Source: Orbilia blumenaviensis (Eukaryota > Ascomycota > Orbiliomycetes > Orbiliales > Orbiliaceae). Taken from it: a DNA stretch of 64,000 nt. The notes beneath the pieces are model-generated. The model made no database searches. It saw nothing but the letters and a program-made list of their open reading frames with translations, and had not been told where the DNA came from. The translations under genes and the position numbers were made by a program. Shown in pieces: positions 37,540-49,596 of this stretch; position 1 is the stretch's first letter, and the number at the start of each line of letters is the position of its first letter. The stretch is from positions 806,001-870,000 of the forward strand of contig JAVHNS010000013.1 of NCBI GenBank assembly GCA_036872755.1, read 5' to 3'.

Positions 37540-38036
37540 TGTTGATATTGTAGTAAAGGGAGTTATTTAGAAGATAGAGAGTACAGTAGTGAAGCTATGA
37601 AGCTTTTGAATGTCGATGTGGTTTTTGTCTCGTAAGAGATATTGAAGCCTTGTTGGAAGCTAGACTGATAATCTTGAAGATGCTGATGATGATAAGCCAG
37701 AAAGACCAGGTATGTTCACCAGGAACCAGCTCCTTATATACCAATTTCCATTCCAAGACACCTGGGCTCGATGGCGAGTCCGAAAGTTCATTGCTATGAC
37801 ACATTGCTTCATCGAAATAGCTAGATCGTTAATAATGGGAATGCAAAAAGCAGAGGGGCAGACGGGAAGAAGCAAAGAAACAAGGCATGACCCTGTCCTA
37901 GCGCGCATTTCCCCAGATTTTCGAGACGGATGTGGCCCGAATGAACTCTGGTGTGCAGCCTGTCCAACCAGAACGCGAGAGTCCTGCCATGCCATGAGCC
38001 CCAGCTCTCTGTGTCGTTTGTTCTTTTTTTTCCTCG

Positions 38037-38073
38037 CTCTCTGTCCTGCTCTCTGCCCTGCTCTCTGCGATTC
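38037..38073. repeat. 12-bp tandem repeat, about 3 units
   Basis: Three consecutive units of the form CTCTCTG(T/C)CCTG, differing by single bases, in non-coding DNA. Confidence 0.7.
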
Positions 38074-39567
38074 GGGAAAAAGCAAACCCAGACCAAGGCA
38101 CAAAAAAAAAATTTTTTTTCATGCGGATTTTCTGAAGAGCGCAGGCTGGCAAGCGCAGGTGATCCAACCTTAACGCTGGGCTGGCACCATTCGGACCGCC
38201 TTTTGCTTTTGGAAGCCAGCTAATTAGGGATACCGTGTGATGTCGTCTTTGGGCGTCTCAATGATGTATGTTACAGCCCCATGGCCCCTCCTGTCTGAGG
38301 AAAAATTTTGCTTCGGGGTTTCTCTGGGATGCAAAAAGCTTCCTTCGGTGGCATCCCAGCGACCTGGAATGGAGAAAATTATGTAAAGTTCTCACTTCAC
38401 ATTATTACCGGGAACGGCCTTCTTGTTTCTGACTGGTCGTAAGCTGTCTCCGGGTGTAGCAAACTCTGCTGCTATATTTGCAACTTTGGGCCTTTCGGTA
38501 GCTCCCCGGCCGCGAACCGGAGGGCACACGTGGTGCCTGACCTCACATTTTGTGGACGCCGGTTTGGCTTTGTTTCTCTGTTGAGCTCGACAACCCAAAA
38601 TCGTTGAAGCCCGAAAGACATCACGATGCGACAGGACAGCCGGATGAAACGATCAGTGCAAGTTAAGAGTCACCCGCCTAGCAGACGTCAACCACGCAAA
38701 ACGCGATGTTCACGTATTGATTGAATTCGAGAGGAGGGACAGTTCTGTTGCATGTTGCATTGCAATTGTGAACCCATTCCAGTCAACGCTATGCCCAGAC
38801 AAAGCGAGGGAGTTTTCTACTCAAAATCCTTAATCGCCTAAGCAAAAGGATCCCCGAATTCCAATTTCCCCAGGAGTGATTCAGTATACTATGGTGGTAC
38901 AGATATATAATACTTTCGGCATACCGAAACGTAACAGTAATATCGCCATTCCCTGACGCAATACGAAGTCGTTTCCTCATCATGAACGCATCTGTCCATA
39001 GTCGTCTACAGGCAAGGCAAAAAGCTTATTCACAGATGTTAGAGATGCCTTTCCCGGGGAATATTACGTTATCCATTCGCATGGAATTTGTCCCCCCGGC
39101 AGCCTCCGACTGAGCCGATGCCGTGTCAGGGGGGCCAAATATTGCAAATGCCCTCTCCCCTTCGTCAGCTTTCGCAAGAACGGCCAATGGACTCAGTCAG
39201 GTGGTCTAGACGCCCTCCAAAGAGGCCATCCTGTTACCTAAAAATTGGCTAAAAACAACCCAGAAGCAGTGGCCTCATTCGAGACGCCGACTCTTGGAAC
39301 CAGCTTCCTTCCTAGCCCTACCAGTGCAACCACCTCGCTAGCCCAAGCTGGTCGCTGTGTGTGGTGGAGCCTTTCCGCGGAGTGTGCGGGACTTGATTGG
39401 GGCAGAAGCTGTGCAACGAAGAGAGCTCGCCAACTTGCAAAAAGGGATTTCCATTACCCCCATTTTATCAAATCGTAATTGACATAAAGACCGTAATTGC
39501 CCCCTTTTGGCCTGTCTTGCCAGGCCTTCTTGGTAAATTCCTCAAGCTTCCCCTCATTCTTAACCAC

Positions 39568-39593
39568 AAAAAAAAAAAAAAAAAAAAAAAAAA
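39568..39593. repeat. Poly(A) run, 26 bases
   Basis: Twenty-six A residues, followed by an A-rich tail (TAAGAAATAAAA). A second long A-run in the window besides 13204-13240. Confidence 0.9.
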
Positions 39594-41572
39594 TAAGAAA
39601 TAAAATCTGCCGGGTTAGATGAAGCTTGAAGCCTGCTCGAAATACCCCGAAACACGGAATTTGGAGGCTTGAATCATGTCACGATGGGGTAATTGATTTC
39701 GATGCTGCAGCCAACCAGCGTTGAAGCACCCGCTGCCCGTTCCAATGGCGATATTTCACTGGTGCATTTCGACAACAGTTGCAACACAACGCCTCCAATG
39801 AGCTCCCGCCACTCAACCGTTTCATATATCTGGGTTAGATCTATAGACGTGGTTCCTTATATCACTCCCCAACCTGTAACACCGATTTCTAGACCCATGC
39901 ACGTTCGTCGTCGAAACGGTTAAATTCCACAAAACCTCCGACAGATCAATTATATCGATTAATGCATATGCGTCGGCTGGTTATGCATCGGTACCTCGCA
40001 ATTGTGGTCTATGTCGGCTTTGACGCTCGGTAACACGTTAACGTGCGCTAACCAAACCTACAGTCTATATGCTTGTAGACGGCATGCAGACGGGTACATG
40101 TATAGGTTTTCGATCTTGAACATGACTTGGATTCTATTACCTGAGAAATAACTCACTTCACCGTGTAATACTGTCGACAACTGGTCGGACATTCTGTGAC
40201 AGTTGGAAATTTAATTTTTGCATGATCATCGGTGTAGATTGCGGCATCGCAGTCTACCTACTCCATACTCTCTCCTGAAAACATTGCACAAAATTCCACT
40301 CAATTGAAAACTCCGGCGCAGAACCGATTGAATGGATTCTAAAGTCTTGGTGTTTCTCCACAACATCTCGAAATTCACAAGCCACCAGCACATCAAAATG
40401 CATCGGCGTGATCCCGTCGCAGTAGCTCAAAAGATCCGACATCAACGCGAAACAGGCTCCACTTGAAAAAAAAAATTAGCGCAGCTCCGCCAGAATTGAG
40501 CCTAACCTCGATTCGGTTTCCCCAGATTCTTTTGTTAAGTGGATCCATGGGATCGAATTCCCCCTTTTATGGACATTTCTTTCTTGAAAGCGATACTTTC
40601 TTTTTTTTCCTTGATGGGCACCTGAGCGCTCTTCTTTTCGGTTAAACGCTGAGGGTTCGTCAGCTCACAGCCGCGGCGCAGGAAAAAACAAGCAGCCAGC
40701 GCAATCACTTGCTGCAATTCTTTCTTGGAAGCGAGTAAAAGGTAAACGTAAACCCCGATTTAAATTTTAAAAGGGCTTCCAAAATTAAAAAGAACAATCG
40801 CCGAAGCATCAAATTTTCCATCCTTCGCGAATCTGAGAGCTCGAGGACGGTCTGATGAAAATTTTTTGAACCTCATGATCAACTCCCGCCTCAGCGCTCA
40901 TTCAAACATTCACATTTGCGGATCGAATTCGAGAGAAGGATTTTTTCCCATTCGTTTTGCCTTGGTTTCGCACGCCGCCGCCCGGAAATTATAGTATCAT
41001 ACGGAGGAAGAGGAAGAGGTCATATTGCATTAATACCGTATTACTTTGCGTGATCACTATACGTTTCTATCGGAACATCTCCACCGGCAACAATACATTA
41101 CTCGTGTCCAATCACTTACCCCATTCACAACTACAGAGGTCATCCGATCCACATGGTGTGCAAATGTGCATGGATTACTCTATCCCATTGTTCCCCTTTT
41201 TGAGCTGTTTAACCATCAAACAGACGTTCGTGTCACTTAGTCTAGCCGTCCAGCGAAGCTTGCTTAAGCTCCCTGCAGCAATCAAGCACGATATACCGAT
41301 ACAAGATGTGATAATGCAGTGCAGGCCCGCAATACCCCAGAATCTTGAAGGCGGCTTCCCGAAGTCACTCCAAGCTAAACCTGCTCGAGTTAGTTATTTT
41401 ATATCGCCTGGTCCGAAGGTCCTATTAACCTTTTAGCTTTCGTTCACCTGCCTTGTGTCTTGTGTTCCATAAACCCACTAGCCTAGAACCCGAAGACTAA
41501 ACACTCAAGATCACATCTTCAAAACGCCCATCCCACCGGTTACCGACCCTATATCGCAACCTCAGCATCTGA

Positions 41573-41653
41573 GCCCTCTTAGCTCAATCGGAAGAGCGCC
41601 AGACTTTTAACCAGATAATCTGGCGGTCGTGAGTTCGAGCCTCACAGAGGGCG
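41573..41653 (+). tRNA. tRNA-Lys(UUU) with 8-nt intron
   Basis: Full cloverleaf by eye. Acceptor stem GCCCTCT pairs with AGAGGGC; D stem GCTC/GAGC; anticodon stem CCAGA/TCTGG; T stem GTGAG/CTCAC with loop TTCGAGC. The anticodon loop reads CT-TTT-A, then eight extra bases (41610-41617, ACCAGATA) before A38, the standard position for a nuclear tRNA intron (37/38). Without it the length is 73 nt, with discriminator G. Internal A-box (TAGCTCAATCGG) and B-box (AGTTCGAGCC) are present, and a T7 run about 52 bp downstream (41705-41711) could end Pol III transcription. CCA is not encoded, as usual in eukaryotes. Confidence 0.93.
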
Positions 41654-43323
41654 TAAAGGCATTGAGAGTTGCAAGTTGTATCAAATCTCGAGTTCGATAT
41701 GACTATTTTTTTGGCTTTTGGCCTTTTGGGCAGGTGGGGATGTAATGTTGGTTGGGCGGTTTAGTCTTTGTTGGGATCTGACCCGATCTAACGGGTGAAT
41801 TTTTATAAATCTGGATAGGTATACTTGGGATAAGTTCGTAACCAAGGTAGAACACCTACCTTAAACCGTGGATGATAACTTCTCGCTGTGTATACTATGT
41901 TTATGTGGTCAGGAGGGGCAGAGCTATGTATGTGCCTTCTAGCTTCTATGGGATCAACGTTTTCCAGGTAGACATTCGGAATGACAAGCCATTCCTGATC
42001 TAGAAAGTAACCGACCCCGATATTTAAGCATGCAGCAGGCATCAGTTTAACTGCATTGATCAACAGGAGAGAGTTGGACATGCGGTCCCGACTAGCGATT
42101 CCGATTCTAGCCACACTGATGCTTCTCCCTTCCGGCAATTGATAATCTTACCTAAAAGATTCCATCTAATTCGCGAATTCGTATAACAGGGCAGGGAGCA
42201 CGCGCATATATGCATGGGCCATTCGGGAAGAAAAACCACAGGTACAACACCAAGATCTTAAGAGGAAGTATCGTAAGCTTGGAATGAATCTATTTTGTAC
42301 TAACGTTATAACGTTAACTTCATTATTACCCAACATAACAATCCATCCCTAACACGGTTTCTGTCTCCTCTAGCTAGTATAGTAGTATTCTTTACCTATT
42401 CAGGCGACCCTATTGACGTCGTCTGCAGATGGTCTTCCATTACCTCGACTGCCATTCTCTTCCTAGATTCCGAGGTTACATCCTGCTTGTTGGAGCTTAC
42501 GGCATTTGTGAACGGAGGGATTTCCAGTATCCTAGATCTATAGATCATTCGTTAATTATCAGCCGCGCGCGCATGGTCTTAGAAATACTGAGGGATAGCG
42601 TGTATGCAATTTCAGCTTTCCTGACGACATGATTCTCTGTATTTGAGTTGACATCTAAGGTGATGAGGCTACATAATGCAGGGCACATTTTCATTGTGTC
42701 GTGCTTTGTATCCTCTGGCCATGGGCCCACCTCCCAGAATATATATTTGGTACCGTGGCTCATCCTTGTCTCCCCGGACCTGGTTTACATACCTTTTCTC
42801 CCCTTATCTTATAGTATTCGCCTTCCCAGCTCCTGTTCCCAACTCTGCTACAAATATACTCGGTTTTGAATATATATGTGTATTGCAAGAAGGACTAGCT
42901 GTGGGATATACGTTCTCGTCATATTGCGAAACCTGAAGCGTGAAGGTCTTAGGTAGTCACAGAACGAATGAATGAACGACCCATAATGTATATACTTAGT
43001 ATACATTTAAGACAATCATAAATTGCACATTATAAAGCCTTCGTCGTAATAAGTCTATCTCATTGTATTGCAAATTATATATAGACATCATTCAATGCAG
43101 TTATTCACGCCGTTCCGACAACGAGAGCTTGTAAGACCTAGTTGCATTTCTGGCGGCTCAACACGCGAGCTGACAGATATTATCGTGACGCAGTGGCGAA
43201 ACACTTAAATATCCCAGCGAAGGCAACTGCACTGGATGGTCTCCCGGGTTCCGTTGGCTACCTTCAGAGTTTCAGGTTGCTGCTGATGGGAAGAGTAATA
43301 AAATTGCATCTTATATAAATAAT
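41654..43323. other. AT-rich intergenic region
   Basis: About 1.7 kb between tRNA-Lys and the ORF at 43324. Short open stretches only, none with a recognisable domain. A TATATAAA-like word lies at 43311-43318, right before the ATG at 43324. Confidence 0.6.
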
Positions 43324-44142
43324 ATGTCTCAGTCTGAAGAACAGAAATTGTTTCATCCGATATTAGAGGCAGCATTTACGGACTTTGTTCCATTATTTAG
43401 CCACTTTCTTGCAGGCCTTGTCAAGGAAAGAAATATAAGCAATCGGACGAGCAGTGCAGTACCGAAATTAGATTACGACTACGTTCATGAACATGCTTCC
43501 AGGTTTTCAGTTGGCGAGTTCAGAGACGATTGGACCAAAATTCTTGGGCAGTATGAAAGTGGAGAGGAGCTATCTACTGGGTTTAGGAATAGCACTAAAA
43601 GTCGAGCTAGAGATTGGGAATATAGCGATTCTAGCACTAACGGGTTTGGCGATTGTGATAATGATGATGATTTTTCGGGTAGTGAGGTCGATTATGAGGT
43701 TTGTGATGGAGGATACGACGGTGAGGAGGAGGAGATACTAAATTCCGAGAGCGTTTATTATACGTGGGCCCCATAAAGTCGACAACTTGGACTGGATGAT
43801 AGCGGAGAGCTGGGGGAGGAAGAACGAGAGGAGGAAGAACGAGAAGAAGAAGCGTCTGAAAAATCCAGCGCTGACTTTGATGCTATATTTGCCTGGAGAC
43901 CGGATGAAATCTACGACTACAAGATCTGCGAAGTCTGGGATATCTCCGGATATCGGTCCCGTGCAACCACATAAGATGTGGCACCATCCAAATATCACAA
44001 AAGAAATCAATTTGAACGGCAAAAACCCCCAAAGGAATTTTCAGAATGACGAACATTATGCTTACCCCCGAGAATTTAGTTTGTCTTGAGAGCCGCCAAT
44101 GGGGGACTGGATTTTGGACCTATAATAGTCTCGGATAAATAA
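43324..44142 (+). pseudogene. Acidic hypothetical ORF, probably decayed
   Basis: An intact ORF from 43324 to the TAA at 43774-43776 encodes 150 residues with no family I know: a hydrophobic stretch (FTDFVPLFSHFLAGLV) followed by an Asp/Glu-rich half. The same frame then continues with protein-like content (EEERE repeats, DAIFAWRPDEIYDYKICEVW, KYHKRNQFERQKPP), broken by stops at 43774 (TAA), 43972 (TAA), 44047 (TGA) and 44077 (TAG), and ends at 44140. No intron that I could place removes the first stop and keeps this frame. A 58-bp intron 43721-43778 (GTGAGG, ACTAAAT branch) is possible, but it shifts to another open frame running to 44089. So it is either a degraded gene or a 2-exon gene with an unfamiliar basic C-terminus. 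Confidence 0.4.
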
Positions 44143-44684
44143 TCACAGCATGGAGCTAGCTAGAAATCTATTCTAACCTCCATCATAAACCTTATAGTTT
44201 TTGTATACTTAGTGCTTTTCATACGAGGAGGGAAAGTCCCTACATGTCCCCACAGATACCCTTAAGGCTTTCGGATTCTTATATTCAGGAGCATAAGAGT
44301 GCCAGTTTCCAAAGATATAATTTAATTTTATGGCTCAGCTTGTTAACCAGAGTATGTCATTGCTTGTAGGGCAAAGGCGCCATAGCGACGGGAATATACT
44401 ATTACACCCAAGAGAACATTGCAGAAGCCGCACTATACTTCGCCAGCGACGTTCTGGACGCAACGGCTATAATCTATACAATAAAGACGGAATTCCAGAA
44501 AGATATTGTGAGGATTACCGACAAGTTGGTAAAACTCTGCTTATGGTACGCCTCGCCCCAGAATTCCCACTAACAACGGCGTCTTTTGGCGTGTGCTGTA
44601 TGGATAGGTATTAACAGCAGCTATGACATGGTATAGGAAAACCGGTTGGTAATATTTCCGGGAATCTATCAAAATTGTACAAGA
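44143..44684. other. Spacer with an isolated open segment
   Basis: Between the decayed ORF and the F-box gene. From 44370 (just after a TTGTAG that could be a splice acceptor) to 44561, one plus frame stays open for 63 codons with ordinary amino-acid composition (GIYYYTQENIAEAALYF). It has no start codon or obvious donor partner. It may be the remains of a gene exon. Confidence 0.4.
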
Positions 44685-45863
44685 CTACGACTCAAAGATA
44701 TCACAAAATCGGGGGACCAAAAAACCTGGGATTATCCGACCCCTTTTGGTTGCCTGCATCCAGTTAAGGATGGTGAATCGATGCGCGAACATGATGAATG
44801 CCTCGTGATCCGGCTCAAGTTCGTAGTGGCAAGAGGGTCCCAAATCTCTTCTATGACTTGTGTCGAGCGCAGCGTGTAATTTGACGTTGTCATCTTGGAA
44901 AAAGTACCTCAGCGTTTTTGCGAATTGAGTTTTGGCGTAGGACTCGTTGCCTCGAACATCCGTCATAACAGCTACGGATTGAAGTCTAACAAAGGTTATA
45001 TGAAGTTAGTAAAAGGACTTTGGTACATGATCAACAACGTACGGGAAAGTGACCGCTGGCCCAGGCAAGTCATACTTTGGGAACAGTACTGGTGACAATT
45101 CTACCTGCTCCCCAGGATAAAAAAGATAATCTGCTAAAAACAACCGCATATGATAAGGTAGGGGAATCATAAGCCTGAGCTTCTCCACTCCTGTTTTAGC
45201 GATCAAGGGGAATAATTTCTGAGCAAGAATCGACGCCCAGCAGGTCATCCGATTGGAATCCCAACCGAATCCCATAGCGATTTGAAGAATCTTCAAATTT
45301 TTGCAAGCAGTTAGGAGATCACATAGGCATTCGAAATAATGTTCGGCCTCTTCTCTGTGCTCTTTATTATCCAAACTGAATGAAATTGATTCATTTTCCG
45401 GGTCCTCGCAAAAACTTTTCTTAGAGGAGTTATGTGACGTTGCCATTGACCGGAAATTCCTTCGTCGGGACCAAGGGAATGAATAATGGGAGCTAAATGG
45501 TTCTATGATAAAAAAACATATTTAACGTCGCATGTCAACGGGTTAACCGTCCGAATTGAGTACAATTTACAGAATTATTACTATGGGCTACTGACCTTCC
45601 CAATTATCCCCCGGGAAGAAAGATTCACTCGGGATAAATAAGACCTTTATCCTTGCCGCCAAAACCACATTACCTGCAAGGGCTCTCATCTGAGGGACCG
45701 CTTGCGGAAGGCCATAGCATAACCTTATCTTAGGGTACCAAAAGTACGATATAATAATACTGTTGAACGTCCTATTGACCAATCGGAGCTTAGGCAGCTT
45801 CTCGACGTCTCCTGTGCATGATTCGAGGATCTGTATAAGGATTTCAGGAGGTAGATAGTCCAT
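44685..45863 (-). CDS. F-box domain protein
   Basis: Three exons, 45863-45596, 45502-45043 and 44985-44685, give 342 residues. The splice sites are GTCAGT/ATAG and GTACGT/TTAG (branch TACTAAC), and the joins keep one frame throughout. Residues 3-42 are a fungal F-box (YLPPEILIQILESC...KLPKLRLVNRTFNSI), which would dock the protein to Skp1 in an SCF ubiquitin ligase. The rest lacks a named domain, but it has leucine-rich helical stretches (LCDLLTACKNLKILQIAMGF) of the kind seen in the poorly conserved substrate-binding parts of fungal F-box proteins. Substrate is unknown. Such genes are numerous and fast-evolving in ascomycetes. The start at 45863 puts the F-box at the N-terminus, as is normal. 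Confidence 0.82.
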
Positions 45864-46730
45864 CTTGGAGTCGTTGTTGCATTTTGGTTAAGTTGTAAGT
45901 TGTCGGTGTCTGCATAATAATTACCTAGATATTAGGCATGGCAGTAAAAGAGCTTGGCGATTCAGTGTTTGATACTTTGTCCCCGCAATCGGCTATAGTC
46001 TGGGCCACGCCGGCGGTAGGTTTCATAAGTATCTAGGTACGTATCGATTTAAGTAGGTACTTTTACTTTGTTGAGATTCAGAGGATCTAGCTGGCTTGCG
46101 AGACAACTGTTGAAATGCCTTGTTTTATTATCACCACACTTTTAAGCTAAGGTCTGCACATGCGCGTCAAGCATGTTCTTTAAACTATGAGGTTATTACC
46201 TAGTACTAGTTCAAAAAAATCCAGAGAGCCAACCCTTATTTTGTTGGAGTATGCCAGACTTGTATTAATAGTAGTCTCGTAATAAAACTTATTAATAGTA
46301 TTGAACCAAAGCCAAAGCTAGTGCGAATGCTATGATGGGTTCAATGAAGGGATATGCAAGAATCCAAAGGTAATGGTAATGTACATGTACAGTATATAAA
46401 AGGCCGTTCTCAAGGGCCCGACGGGAAAATGACAACTTGGACCCCCACCCCTTCGTCGAGCCTCTGCCCCAAGTCCCTCAAAGCCACCTGCTGGTCCCTC
46501 TCACCTAACGTCTCCTTGCATCAAGTTGACCCTTGAGATATACCAGGCCTACGCATGGCTATGTTAGTTTGCTCCCTTAATCCGTCGTCATCCAAGAGTA
46601 TATGAATTGGAAACAAAGGAAAGTAACATAGGGGAGTAACAAAGGAAAGTAACATAGGGGAGTAACAAAGGAAAGTAACAAAGGAAAGTAACAAAGGAAA
46701 ACCCACCCCACAAGCGCCCCTCATTATTTA
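45864..46730. other. Spacer between F-box and aldehyde dehydrogenase genes
   Basis: About 870 bp. It holds AGGTACGTATCGATTTAAGTAGGTACTT-type promoter words near 46035-46065 upstream of the F-box gene and the 13-bp minisatellite at 46612-46702. No gene is seen. Confidence 0.6.
46612..46702. repeat. 13-bp minisatellite, 7 units, two unit types
   Basis: Seven consecutive 13-bp units. Two variants, AACAAAGGAAAGT (a) and AACATAGGGGAGT (b), run in the order a-b-a-b-a-a-a', the last unit being altered. The array ends 28 bp beyond the aldehyde dehydrogenase stop codon and so lies in its 3' UTR. Confidence 0.93.
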
Positions 46731-48614
46731 TTAAGATAAAAATAGAATCCTAAGGAAATATATCATACCAAGAATAGTCGCGACGTACTTGACAACCACA
46801 GTCTTCTTATCACCGCCTCCCAGGCTGAACAGCCACCCGAACCAGCTAACTCTGGCTTTCCCGTCCCGGCCGAAATTTGGCTTCTTTTCGAGAAGCATAC
46901 GGTATTGTGCCAATTTGCTGGGGAGGTAGGGTGGATATCTTGCATCCAAAACCATTTCAAACCAACCGCCGGCTTGTCGAACAGTGGTGCGATGGTGGGA
47001 GAAGGCATCAAAGCCGAATTTGTCTATGGAATAAGTTAGCTAGGGTTTTTAAATGGGGTTTATGTCATTATGTACCTCTGTAGCTGCCCATGCCAGATTC
47101 ACCAACACCACCGAAGGGGAGCTTGTGGGATGCGCCGTGCCAGATTGTACTGTTCGCTCTCATTAGCCTCGCCTCAGAATTTGTGTACGGAGAGGATTGT
47201 CGCATACTCATTAACCGTTGCACCACCCGATCTCGTCCGGCCCAAGACTAGTTCTGTTAGTTTTCTCCCGCCGATGTACGTAAGGAAGAGAAGACTTACT
47301 ATAGTTGGCTTCCTTCTTATCTGTTGTAAATATATACAGTGCTAGTGGAGTATCGCTAACCCGGTTCGCGAACTCGATAGCGTCGTCTACATCATCGATG
47401 ACCACGTAGGGCATGACTGGCCCGAAAATCTCCTCCTTCATCAGGGCATCATTTTCGTCCTTAACTTTGACAACTGTCAGGTCAATGTACTTCTCACTTT
47501 CATCAGTTTGTCCTCCGATCTTGATTTCTCCAGATGTCGTCTCAATAAGGTTCTTAATTCGATTGAAATGACGGTCGTTGACGATGCGCGGATAGTCGGC
47601 TGAAGCTTGAACACCATTGGGGTAGAACTTCCGCCATGTGGCTGCCATGGTTGAAATAAATTCATTTTCCTTGGAGGCTGGAACTATGGCGTAATCCGGA
47701 GAAAGACAGACTTGACCAGCGTTCAAGGATTTGCCCCAGCAGACGCGACGGGCGGCGAGCTTGACGTCGGCATTCTTGGTGATGATAACAGGGTTCAACC
47801 CACCCCTATGATACTTATTAACACTGCCTCCTAGGTATAGATATCCAAATGTTTGGGGACGTACAATTCAAGAATAGTGGGAGTCAAATGCTTAGCGGCG
47901 GCGGCGGCAACGATCCTGCCAACAACACCGTTGCCAGTATAGCATATCTTATCGAATTTTTGTTCAAGAAGTTTGGTGGTTTCAGGGATGACACCATTAA
48001 CAACGGCGAATGCATCTGGATCAAGATATTCGGTTATGATCTTTGTCACGATTGCACATGATGCTTGTGAGATCTCGGACGGCTTGATGACTGCGCAGTT
48101 TCCTGCCGCGATAGCACCAAGAAGAGGTCCAAGTGTTAGTTGGAAGGGATAGTTGTACGCTCTATATTGTTATATAAGCCATTATATTCGTTTTTTTTTT
48201 TTTTTTTTCGTGGATCCGGGTCCAGACATACCCAATAATCAAAACGACACCCAACGGCTCCTTTCTAATAGTTGGGCTGCCAGCTTTGGCAAGCAAGTCC
48301 GCAGTGACGGGGACTTCCTTAACCCAGTTATCGATATCGCCCAAAGCATCAATAATCGCGTTTTTCAGCCATATTCCATCACTCTGCAGAGCTTCATGCT
48401 CTGATTTTTTGAGATCTTGCCATAGAGCGGCAGAGATATCATTCTCGTTGTCGTGCAGCCCCCACCAAAGCTTTCGCAGCTGCTGTTTCCGCCATTCCAC
48501 AGAACGGGTTCGGTGAGATTGGAAGGTTGTCCGAAGACGAGCGATTGTGGTGGGGATTTCGTTGATTGGGGTGGCGGGGGGAGGACTGATTGTCTTCGAC
48601 ATGCTGTTGTTCAC
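46731..48614 (-). CDS. HFD1: Fatty aldehyde dehydrogenase, class 3, tail-anchored
   Basis: Oxidises long-chain aldehydes (for example hexadecenal from sphingolipid breakdown) to fatty acids with NAD(P)+. Six exons: 48614-48232, 48161-47865, 47805-47300, 47247-47208, 47149-47076, 47023-46731, giving 530 residues. Seen: the nucleotide-binding entry GAYNYPFQLTLGPL, general-base Glu in LELGG (E226), nucleophile Cys in NAGQVCLS (C260), EIFGPVMP, and PFGGVGESGMGSYRGKFGFDAFSHHR. The last 20 or so residues (VVVKYVATILGMIYFLRILFLS) are a hydrophobic C-terminal anchor, as in ALDH3A2 and yeast Hfd1, placing the enzyme on ER, mitochondrial or lipid-droplet membranes. Exon 4 is only 40 nt. Intron 1 carries an 18-T run. 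A start at the second Met (48602) is also possible. Confidence 0.94.
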
Positions 48615-49596
48615 GGGCGGACTAAGCCAAACAAGGGGGACGGTTTAGAATTGATACGGTACAGTGATTAATATTAGCGTGAAGTTGGAAATATTGCAGG
48701 GAGGAGGGTTAGTTGCAGGAATGAAGCTAGGAGAGGACGACGATGATATTATATGATCTCCACGGTAGTTCCAATGCAACGGATTACCCCGGATATTGCC
48801 AAACGGATAAGATGCTGCTGTCATACTTTTTTTCTCTCTCTCTTCATGGTTGAGGAGAAATCGATTGCATCTAACCTGCCATTTTCAACCGAGGCACGTT
48901 AATTCTTCTGGCAAGCCCTCCTTCCACTTCTATAATACCATGCGCTGCAGCTGCGATTGCATGCGCAATAATCGTAAAGGGGGGAGAAAATACACAAAAC
49001 GAACTGGCATAGAATAACCCGCCGGAGACGGGTTCTTTCCTTGTCCGACGAAACCTACGGGCGGGGCTTTAAACCGATTACTCTATCTGACGCCGCCACC
49101 CCAAATTTGAGTGTGGACGAGCAAAGTCAATGACGACGAGACCTTCTAGCGTCATCACATGCATTGGAATGCCCCAGTTTCCCGTCTTAGCGAGACATGC
49201 CGACCGGGGTTTTTTAAGCTGTTGGAGTTGGAGTTGTTCGTATGGCTAAGCCGCAATGGACCGATAATACGACCACCGCGACTGCAGCGATCCTTGGTTC
49301 TCCGCTATTATGGGCGGTGGAGGCGAATTTTCTAAATCGCGGGGGTATGGTGGATATAGATGCTAGCTGCATGTAAGTACATACATACGTATATCGCAGA
49401 GGGCGAATGGTTTAGAGTGCTTGGAGGAACCGCTTTACTGGCCCCCTCTATCTCAACTTATCGGTCGTATCGTACATATACATAACTCTTCATATTGGGC
49501 TAGGGTGCCCCGAAATACCCTGCATGGGCCAAGTATAATTGAGCTCTAGACTATACTGCGACTTGCGCACATTAGTAACAAGTCGCAAGTCAAGGT
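48615..49596. other. Spacer between aldehyde dehydrogenase and RRP4
   Basis: About 980 bp of promoter (aldehyde dehydrogenase) and 3' flank (RRP4). No credible ORF or RNA gene. Confidence 0.6.

Larger units (their letters stand above)
37540..41572. other. Long intergenic region with simple repeats
   Basis: About 4 kb between the DUF3602 gene and tRNA-Lys. It holds a short 12-bp tandem (units like CCTGCTCTCTGC, about 38037-38073), a run of 9 A and 8 T near 38102, and a 26-A run at 39568-39593. Open stretches (37660-38103 minus, 40957-41436 plus) have no domain. No gene is called. Confidence 0.55.

Noticed and set aside
40957..41436. 159-residue plus-strand ORF upstream of tRNA-Lys
   Set aside because: No recognisable domain and composition like random translation of intergenic DNA.
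47248..47299. Alternative acceptor AACAG at 47254-47258 in the aldehyde dehydrogenase
   Set aside because: It leaves only a few bases after the CTAAC branch and gives a poorer match; the ACTAG acceptor eight bases downstream of the branch gives ILGRTRSGG, as expected for the family.
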